Assembly (NCBI GenBank): GCA_026168455.1
Contig: CM047426.1
Location: forward strand, 1,051,501 to 1,115,500
Length of the DNA stretch: 64,000 nt
Source: Theocolax elegans
Lineage: Eukaryota > Arthropoda > Insecta > Hymenoptera > Cerocephalidae
Reading direction: 5' to 3'
In this document: piece after piece, positions 44,001-55,500 of the stretch
Numbering within the stretch: position 1 is the stretch's first letter
Layout: each line of letters starts with the position of its first letter
Translations under genes and position numbers: made by a program
Notes under the pieces: model-generated
Databases searched by the model: none
What the model saw: only the letters and a program-made list of their open reading frames with translations
What the model was told of the DNA's origin: nothing

Positions 44001-46476
44001 AAAAAAAATTTCAATTTACATTTAGGATTGTGTAAACAAGTATACTTAGAATATATACTATGTTAAGTTAATTTGCCTGGGTTAAAGCTGTATTCGAAGC
44101 CACTTTCCAGGTTACGCTGGCCATGTCAGCGTAGAACCCATTTTTTCATCCAAAGCCACTTGCCGCAGGTTTACTTTCTTGTTGCTCCACCTTTTTAACC
44201 CAGGTTGGAAGAACATCACCTCAGTTATTATTTAATCCACTTGAATGGACAACTTTTCTGAAACAAAGAAAGAAAAAAATTTTTTACTGAATTTTAGTAA
44301 TTTTTTTCATTTTTATTGATTTTTTTGACCAAAAATAGTATCTAACTCACCTGGAAACAATTTTTAACTCAGTCTGCTCCATTCAAGTGGTTCTAAATGT
44401 AGATATCAAGGTTTCCTTTACAAGATTAAAATATTATTATTTCACTACGTATAATCTTCTATTATCGATCGGTAACTTAAAAAATTATCGTAAATTCTAT
44501 AAATAGAAATCACGTAAATATTTTTACCGCGCCGTCACGGTAATTATTTAAAAATATATATTAATTCCACATAAATCCATATATCAAAATCAATACCCGA
44601 AATTCGTCTCTCTTCTAAAACGATATGTAATTCTCACATATCACACCTATCGTAAAGTGTAAATTAGCCAATTTACCGTAATAATAATTTTTACGCACTT
44701 TCGGGAAAAAAAAACTGGTGCGCTGTAAACGTTAGAGCGAGTAAACATAAATGTGGAAGAAGAAGGCGATGTGGAAGGCGAATAATAATAATCAAGAGAG
44801 TAAAATGTCCAACAGAGGTTATTAATTTCTTTGGTTTAAAGTGGTTGGTTAAGCTCGGCCAACTAGATCTTCATCTAATGTAGGAAGCTAATTTCCCTTG
44901 GTTAAAAGGAGACCATTCAGAAACCCTGAAAGCGCTTCAATGTTTTCATTAAAATGTTTTCCCTTTTTCTTTTAATAACCGATGCGTTATAATTCCCTCA
45001 CTTTCTCTCCTCTCTCCTCTTCCCTCCCTCTTGCCGATCTTGATGAAAATTGACGCGAATTCAAAAAATAAATTACTCGCTCTGAAATGTATTATTTGTA
45101 TATTTATATCTATACAAAAATAAAATAAATATATTTGTTTACGGTATACGTAGATAAAACGCGTAATCCGTGATATTGGTGTGTATGTATGTATATTTAA
45201 AATATAATGTGCATATATATATATTTTTTTTTCATTAACGAATTCATTCAATTTCGATAGTGTGTTTTGGGTGAAAATATATGTATGATATATCACGCGG
45301 TTCGTTCGTGCGCGTAATTATTGAGATCACCTCTTAGCGTTGAGAATTTGAAGTATATAGTCAATGTAGAGCGACACACTCGACGTTCTTAAAGGATAAC
45401 AGACGTAATCGCTTACGAAATATTACGAGCGTTGTAACCTCGATATACATACCGATTATCGAGGCGGACTCTTCTTTTATTTCTCGCTCTTTATATATAC
45501 TTCTCTTAATTATCCGACCGAACGAAGTTTACCATTTATCGTTTCAAATTTTCGGGTGTTTTACTAAATTGATCGACTTTTTTTTACTGTTTTAGGGGAA
45601 ATTTTATTCATCAAGTTTTATGCGGTTATTCAATTTTTATTATGTCTTTATTATGTCTATATAGTCTCTAATGTAGGATAGTACAAAACAATTTATAAAT
45701 ATGAAATAGTGAAAAAATGTCACTGTTACCAAAAACTATTTTTTATAATTATTAATACCATATACTCAAACGTTATATTTTAACTATAGAAGACTCTGAC
45801 AAATTTAAGTAACCGAATATTAATTATATTGTAAAATAATCCACACTTAGGAGGATTGACATTGAATAGTTAATATTAAAATTATTGTTAATTTTCCCGA
45901 GTTTAAAATGTGACCTCCGTTTTGTTCGTCATTTAAAAATTGAATATAGTGTCACGGACGTCACCGCGCGACTTAGGAAGTATGAGAAAAGTGAGCGATA
46001 AGACGCGCCTCGACTAATCTGAGCGGTGCATAGCGTCGCGGACGTTAGCTCGATGGTTAGAATTCGAGATTCGTAATTCCAAGCTCCGTGTCTTCGAATC
46101 CCCTCGTTTGCAACTTTTTTTTGCGTTCCTCGCCTTTTTCATACACGTTGCAATTATAGTATTATTTTCGAAAAACTAATGAAAATTATTACAAATGAGA
46201 GTCTTTTTTTATAATTGAAATATTATATAAAATTATTTTTAATTACGATATATTACACGTTTATGTGCGAGACCAATTGATTTACATCTTCAACAACGAA
46301 ATAATATATATAATAGAATATACGGCCGCATTTTGAGTACGTAAAATCATCTAATAAATATCTAACAATCCGTAAACGTATTTCTACCAGAGAAAGTCCA
46401 ATACACATAAAACCGTACTATTAACCCCCAAAAATTAGGTGCGTAAAACGGCGGGTATACATCCCTAATAATAGAA

Positions 46477-46518
<42 letters not shown>

Positions 46519-49500
46519 GTGCGTGTGAGCGCAAGGAGACACATAGTGAAAGTAAACGAACGCGTAAAACGTTTATTACTCGGTTGTAAAAAATTGGTAT
46601 ATAATTCCGGAGAAAGGCGCAACCGTTTACTAATTCGTCGGATAAATCGGGAGATTACGCGAGAGCTCAACCGACGGAAAGTTTACGGAAATAGCACCCC
46701 CATCGGTATTTTCTTATATACACGTGTATACGTATATATACACGCGACACCCGACTCCCCGATTTTTATGGCCTCTATACGATCGCGATGCAGTTATTCA
46801 TTATATACGCGCATTCCTTAGGGAATATATATATATAGGTATATGCGATGTGTAAGGTGCGCTTGTGCAGTGATCGATTATGCGCTCGGATTCACTTTTT
46901 TTTTTGTACGCACAATTTTTATGGATGGAGAGAGTTCTCGAAATACATAGAGTTTAATTTTTAGAATTTTGAAGGATGAGGGAAGGGAGAGGATTTTAAG
47001 CGAGTGGATTAAGCGGGGAAGACGTATTGACTAGGTGAATTTTTTTTTTTTTTTTGGTATGAGGAGGGTGGAATTATTTATTTGAATGGGCGGAGAGAGG
47101 CACTTTGATGATAAAAGGGTACGTTTGCTTGTTGTCTTTTTTTTTAAATATACTTAGTAGATGTAATAGTGTTCGTGAAATGTTCTTTTAGTTCGGAAGT
47201 AGTATCGTTGTCTAAGTATAACAGCTCATTCGGTTTTTTAAGAGTCAATGGTCGATTTTGCAGATAAAAATAATAAAGATAAAGATAATAAAGTTCATTG
47301 ATTAAAAAAAGTAAATTTGTATAATATTTCGAAAATTAGTGATTGTATGTAAAAATGGATACAAATACAAAATTCCAAGTGGATATATTCACTATTGGTA
47401 AGCGTATTTTCACTTTTTAATAAAGTCCTGCATTTTGGAAATTTATATTCACTTTATTAGAACGTAAATCGTCCCCTTTTTAAAAACAAATATTTATTAT
47501 TTGAAATATAATTAAAATTTGAAATAAATGACAAAAAATTATTATTTTCTTTATTTCAAAAAATAAAAGTGTACATTCAAATAAGAATAATGTTTTTACT
47601 TAAAAATTCACTTTTAATATTATGGAAAGTGCTTTTTGAAAGTGAACCTCTGTTTTTGAATTTTCACTATTCACTATGTATTTCATACACAATATAAAAA
47701 AATGTATAACAACTCATTTTTACTTCGTACTTGCGCGTTAATTAATTTTTTTAATCACGGAAATACTCAAAAAAAGGAGACCTGCGCATCCATTAAACCA
47801 AAGACAAAAAGAAAATAAACGTACATAAGTATAAGAAAAAGGTTCATAAATATATGAAGAGAGCGCGTAAATGTCGATACGTTCAAATGAGGGATATACA
47901 TAGAGAAAATGCCCCTTCTTGAAAGATTACCCAATTTACACGGTTGATTTAGTGTCGTCAGGGTTAAAGCAAGAAGACCAAACAAAAAAAAAAAGAAAGA
48001 AAAAAGAGCATCACGTAGAAAACCATCCAGGAGACGATAAAGGGATCTCTCTCATTCTTCGGTCTACGCGTTCGCTCTCGGTAAGAAGAAAAAAAGAAGA
48101 AGAAGAAGAAGAAGCAGCACACTATACGACGACCGGGAGAAACTAAACGGGGACGCGCACGTAGGACGAAGTTTATGGAGGTCGCGCAGATGCGCTCGGT
48201 CTTTGCGTATGTGCACCTCTATAGGTGACCGCCCACGTCGCGCCCACGATTTTCGCACTTGCGCTTCGAGGTCGCAATATCGTCGACTTTTCTTCTATTT
48301 TTTTTTATTAGATTTTCTCTACTGTATGTATCTATAACAGGGATGGATTATCCTTTTTTTTCTAATTCGAGTATAGTAAATTATAACCTATAGGTTGCAG
48401 GAAGCGATAAATACAATTAGTGAAAATTATAAGCAAAATCGATAAATTTTTCTTAAAAAAAAATGGATTATTAAAAACAGTTATCGCGTCAAGTTTCCAT
48501 ATCGGATTCACCGAGACAGTGTGCAAAGTGCAAAAAATTATATATACATATATAGGTATGTTGGGTACGATACACGATAAATCTGTGTAATCGGGACTTT
48601 TTGGCTGTATCCACTCGGTCAAGTATTATCGGACGGTAAACTCGAGCACGTATAAACTAATTTTCCACGCATCACTTAATTTTACAATGAAATTTTATAA
48701 ATTTCGTTATTGATATTATTACACAAAATATATATATTATATACATAACCGAGAGTTTATAATATTGAGTGCTTAATTTTCGATTACCCAATAATGTATA
48801 TAACGTATATATATGCGCGCTCGTTATGAAATCGTGATTATCCGAATGACCTCTGCTTTAAATTATACCAAATATGTATGCCTATGTAATATCTTAAATT
48901 AATGTAATATCTTCGATAATAATCATTTTATTCAAAGTGCGTTTTTAATTGTATATTTAAATACTCCCTTTTTTCGACATAATTTTTTAAATATGGCAAT
49001 TTTTTTAAATTTACGTATATATATATACGTAAAAGATGACATGAAAGAGGTGGATTAAAATAAAAATTTTAATATATTAATTATGTTTTCTATCGATATT
49101 TTAAAATAATCGTGAAAGATTGTTTACGAATACTAATTCCCTAGTATAAAAATTTAAACATTTTTATGGTTTTGAGATAAGAAATTGCTATTGCATTTTC
49201 TATACCGATATTAATTTCATCTTTCATTTCATTACCATTTTAATTTCCTGCATTGGGATTATGTAGTTAAATTTTTTACAAATATATGTTACTATAATTA
49301 AAAAAATTTCCCTAATAAATATGAAAACATTTATTAGAGTCCTGCTCATTTTTTTACAATCATTTACTAATTGTATTAGTAATTGCTTCCGATGACGGAG
49401 TAATAATTATTTTAAATAATTGAAACTAATGGTATATCCGTCCAATAATTTTTTTTATTTCCAACGTTTCGGCCATCTATTTATTATGGCCCTCTTCAGG

Positions 49501-52500
49501 AAAAATCCAAATCTTACAATTATCGCGAGCTAAGCAAATTCTTTGTCATAACGGCGAATATGGACTGCTGTAGTATAGATGGAAGCAGTCCATCTTCGCC
49601 GTTTTGACAAAGAGTTTGCTTAGCTCGCGATAATTGTAAGATTTGGATTTTTCCTGAAGATGATATACCATTAGTTTCAATTATTTAAAACATTTATTTT
49701 GGATTAAAAATTGATATTTTGCAAAACAATAATGGAGTTTTTACAAAAAAAATATAATAATTACAGAAATAACCTAATAACGAATAATCAACAACTATAT
49801 ATAGGGTGAATGATTTATAAGGTTATTTATCTAGCTACTAATTATTTTGTAGAATTGTTAGTGTGTTGTTATATTGCTAGTTTAATTCATATTTATATTA
49901 TTTGACTATTCGCTTTTTCAAAATAATTATTATTATAAAAATTAATTATAATTTTTTTTCATTATCTACAGCGTTAAATCGATTGATTATAAATTTGTCT
50001 TAATATTAATACACCCTTACAAAAAATAAGTTTAAATTTGATAACATACAGAATAACAATTATTTAATTCGTTACAATGTTCCATACATCGTCATATCGA
50101 TCGACAAACCGTTAAACTCTACAAATACGCGTTAACTAGCAAAATCTCACGAATTCAATATTATATTCTATAGTTAAACTTGATAAACTCGAAGGTCGTT
50201 CGTTTAAACTTTCCGATAAATAACCTTTTTTTCTCATAGTATTTGCATATTGTAGAAAATAAGTTACATATGCACACGCAACGGTTTGGTGCTCCCAGAC
50301 ACATCGCATACGCGCGTGCAAATTCGAGCACGCGAAATTTCTATTTCCACGTTGTATTAGAAAATCGGCGGGTGAAAGATATATAAACGAACGGGGAAAT
50401 CGTAAAAGTGCACAATGGCAAATGTGTGTGTGTGTGTGTAGGTAATAATGGGTCGGGTTAACATTCCCGTAAAATTCTGTAATATTACGCGAAATTTTGA
50501 AAGTACAATTTTAGCCAATTGTAATAGACTCGGTTCCTTGATCGTATGCCAAATGCGTGCTAATATCGAGAGAGAGAAAGGTTGTTATATTACGCGTATC
50601 CGGAGCTTTTTTAATTAGTAATAATAGTGTATGTAGAATAAGCTTTATTCAGATTAGTTTGGGTATAAATAAGAAATAAAAGGAAATATGCGGTAGGGTA
50701 AAAAGGTGAATTATTTATAACAGTCAAGATACACGTTTTTACTAACGATTTGTTTAAAATTCGTATATATTTAGTTATATATAAAATTTTATTAACTATG
50801 AGTTTATTTATAATAATTCAATAATTTTTTCAAGTTGCGTATTTTTATGTTGAGATATTTAAAAATTTCTTTGATACTAATAATAATAATAGTCATTCAG
50901 TTTTAAATAATATAAAACGTAATTTGTAATCTATAATACAAGTATTTTAAAAAAATATTTCAACACTTTTTAAATCTTTTAATAAATATTTTATTGTCGC
51001 TAAATATTATTGGAGATTTTTAACCAATTTAAGGCGAACAACATTTTTACAAATTAAATTTATTTTAAACAAATTAAACATAAACAGTATCATTGGTTAA
51101 TCGAATTAGATAATTTCTAGCTGATTTTCGATGAAATTTAGATAATAAATTAGTGAATTTTTAAAATCTCAACTAGAAAAATACTAGTTTAATTATAGTT
51201 AGTTAATTTTCTAGCAAAGCTAACTGAGTACTTGAATAACAGATTTGTAGGGATTTTAATCGAATACCAGAGTAATTTTTATCGAAACTCTCTGATATAT
51301 CAAGAGAATATGATATTGAAATTATAATTGAATCCACAAAATTGCGTATTTTACTTTGATATAGAAACGCATAACTATAATTTTTTGTTATAATGATAAA
51401 ATTTTTTATTTAATGTCGCTTACGTATCCGCGAGTAAATATTACTGAATTTCTATATTTGACTAGAGTAATGTCCAAAAGCACTTAGACAAACGCGTTCA
51501 CTCGAATAAAAATTTCCTCATAATTAAGTCAAGCTTTGATAAAAAAAACTAGAAATAAGCTAAAAAAAGTAAAATGGAGCATAAAAAAAAGGATTGACTT
51601 CAGTAATTTTCTCTTGCACATATTTCTCTCCGTGTATTTCCGCTGAAGAAACATAAAAATTTCGGCTACAGTTGTTCATATATAATGCGCTAAAAAATAA
51701 AATATTCTTGATCGTTGAATCTCTCTCTCTCTTTCTCTAAATCGCAAGTAACATAGATACGAGTAATCCGGATGTTTAGTGTAAATTTATCCTCGAGACG
51801 TGGCGCCAAAGCACGAGCGCGAAAAACACAATTGCGACACTCGATAAAAGTGAGGGCTATACTTATATATATATACAAGCATCGATAATCAAAAGCTTTA
51901 GGAATTCTACACAGTTTCTATATACGAGGAAATTTCTTATTTCTCTCTGACTCTCTTGGTTTGACCTATATATTTGCCGAGATTTTTGATAGGCTGCATC
52001 AGGCGTGTGTAGACCTCGTCGTTTAACGCGAACGTAACGTATTAAACGTTCCCAACTGCTTTTTCATTCGGCGTGATGAGAAAAACGGCCATCCTTCTTA
52101 TCCTCTAAAGGGCAACCGAAAGAGGAGACAGACATATTATAGAATTTATGGGATTTAAATGTTCTTATATGCATATACGTCTATGTGTAATATTCGGTTG
52201 TTCAATTAAAGTGTATATGTATAATACGCGTACTTTAAATACAGAATTGTAAAAATTGACAACCTTATATCGTAAGGTGTTAAATTTTTTTATGTGCATT
52301 AAATATTCATTATACGTGTAATTTACAAAGAATAATTTCATCGACTTGACATGTTATAATTATACATTTTCATTGATATTTTATCAGAAATTAGATAAAA
52401 ATTTTTCAATATTATTGTATAAGAATTTGTGCTGTTCAATAATTTTATTATTTCTCTTTATTACTTATATGTATGTATATAATATATCGTTATTCCTGAA

Positions 52501-55500
52501 TAAAACAAAAGAAACATATTTTCTTTTCGTACTTTCCTTCATTTTTTTGACACTTTGATTCGGAAATATCGATACTATACATACTCACGGGGATGTCGGA
52601 CACAAAAAATGGTCATTTTTTATATTTTTTATAAACATATGAATATATTAAAAAAACCTGAATACCTGGTCTTTAGACATGTTTTAAACAATATATCCAA
52701 ATTTTTCCAGATTTTTAAATTCATTACATTGTTTGGATTAATAGCTTATGCTTTTTTTTACTAATAATTACCAAACAAAAATTTTTTACTTAATTATTAA
52801 ATTAAAAATTAAAAATTAAAAAAAGATTTTTTCTTAAATAAATCGAAATGTCAAGTTATAATATTTTAGATATAATTTTTGGGTTGGAAGATGCAGATTC
52901 CTGTAATTAGGATCCGGCATCCCGTTAAGTATACCCAGTCAGAGATTATTAATAGTATTTTCAATTTTTCAAATTTTTGATTAAAATCTAAGAGCAACTC
53001 ACACAATTTCGATAAAATAATAATTAAAATTTTTTTTAATGTTTAACCCACTAAAAATTCTGTAAGTATAATGCAGACTATTAATGATACGTTTATACAT
53101 TTTTTCAAAAATCCCTTTGCAAATTGATCTTCTACTCACCATAAGTATCTCGTAGACCCTTTTCCAATTATTGATATATTCTTAAACAAATGTTTAACTT
53201 TGTAGTTAATAATTATACCGACGGAAAGTGACATTTTTTATTTTTAATTGATTTTTTAAAGTTAACTATTAAAAAAAATTTCTGTGAAAACTTCTTTTGT
53301 ATATTATAAAAATTTTAAAAAATGAAACGAATTTACAAAAGATTAAACGCGGGAAATTTGAATTTTCATTTCATTTAAATTTTATACCCGCACTCGTTCC
53401 AAAATCCTCTCGACTTAGGAATGCGAAACTGAAATAATCAATCGAACGCACGCTAACGAATCAAGTATGGCTAGGTAATTCGAACCATCAAAATAAATCC
53501 AAATTCGTTTACAAAATATAGAGACGAAGACGCGTAGCATACACGCGTACCAAAAGTGTACAAAATTAGAAAAGTCGATCCAAAACAGTCTATCACTCGC
53601 GTTCACGTTTATTTCCTTCGAAAATATTACGAGTTCGCGCACATTCCCGAGCGTAAAATCAAAAATGACCGCGAGTAAATAATAAAAAAAAAATTTCGCG
53701 AATCGCGAGATAGATGATATAAACGCGTCTATAGAGGTTATAATAAAGGGACGAGTCGAACGGATCTGTACATTTAGCCTCTCTCCTCTGATACATATTT
53801 TTTTTGTTAAAATCCTCTTTATCATTCTCTGGTCGTTTCCTCCTCTCCTCATCGGACCGGCATTTGGCTTCTTCGTCGGTTTTTTTTCCTCTCCTTTCGC
53901 TCGTCTTGGGAAGGGCTCGTTTTCTCGGAAGCGCGGAACGGCTACAAACGACAGCCCAGATGCGAGAGAGTCACATTTTTTTTCTCTTCCTTTGGCTCCT
54001 TTCGGACGATTATGTGTGTGTATATATATATATATATGTACATCTAAACCGACGCGTCCTGCGGAACGATGTGATGCGTATATAACGTTTATTTAATTAT
54101 AATACACATATAAAAATGTTACGCGCGCATCGTTGCCCGTTTATTATGTAAAATCTTCGGATACCTTGATATTCGAGAAATTGCTGTACTATATCTTTCT
54201 ACGTAACCAATTCAAAATGTACAATGTAAATGCTGGTGTATATATATATACCGTTCGAAATCTGCGCTAAGCTTGTATACAATTTTTAAATTTCCCGCGC
54301 TTTGATCCGCGGACGCAAAGTAATAGCGAGAAATATATGTAGGAATATGTAACTATTTCTGTTGTTACTATTTCCTTATTAAATCAGCCAAAACTTCTCT
54401 TTCTGTAACAAATCAACTTTTATTAGATATCAATTTAATACACGACTGTTCAGGACGACTGACTAGTAAGAAGTGATGAATTGACGGTTTTTTCTCTTCT
54501 CTTTCTTACCATGACAACGCTATTACATTATTTATCTCGCAATCGATATATCGCTCTAACAGTGTGAAGTACGCAACATATACAATTACACCTACATTTA
54601 TATATGTTCCACTGCGGTGTTTTCCGACTAATTGAATTATTTAACTTTGACGAAAGTTTGTTGATCTCTCCCTTTACCCTCTCCCCCATCCGGTGTTATT
54701 TTTTGGCGATACGCCAAAACCGCGCGAGGTTGTTGTACTCGTGACCAATTACATTCCCGTAATCTCATTCGTGTTTTTTTCGATACATATACTGTGTATT
54801 TTCAAATCGAACGATTTCTGTCACGATTAAATAATACATATTTTCTTAGTCGAATTTTAACACACACGTGTACACTCTGTATTCTAAACCAAAATTGAAG
54901 TTAAGGAAGCGTAAATCGATAAATTTACAGTATTGAAAAGAGTATTGCGCATTCAAAAAGTGCAAACATTAAATTTTAGACTTTTAAGAAGTGTAATAAT
55001 GTTCTCGATTTACACGTACTAACCTCAATTTTAACGTTTTAGGATTGAGGGTACGCGCGTACTGTATTATACTTGTTAATTATGGAAAATTTATAATTAT
55101 TGTTAGCTCATGATTTTTGTGAATATAATTTCGACTAATTTTCAAGATCGACGGCGTCGTGGATGGAAAGCGTGTCTCAATGTTAATCGATTCGAGTTTC
55201 TCGGAAATATTGTTTATATACGTGATTCCTTTTTTATTCTTTTTATTCATTAGCAGATTCATGAATTATTATTTTGCGTATACTTATTCATTCGATTTGC
55301 ATTTATCTGTAAACGTATATACAACGTGCACTCGAGATGTAAATTTCAAGCGTCATTTATATAATTGAAAGTAAATTATAGATATTGTTACTGTTTAATA
55401 TATATTTAAAAAATATCATTCTTAATCGATGATAGACGAAAATCAGATATAAATTAGGTTTTTTTTTTATTTAAGCTGTTTTAATCCTTTATATAAGGAT

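Noticed and set aside
46041..46122. A functional tRNA gene
   Set aside because: T-stem and anticodon stem do not pair properly; kept only as a tRNA-like Pol III unit.
53415..54085. Frames of 145 (minus) and 93 (plus) codons in the viking intron
   Set aside because: Hydrophobic, low-complexity translations without domain, start context or splice support.
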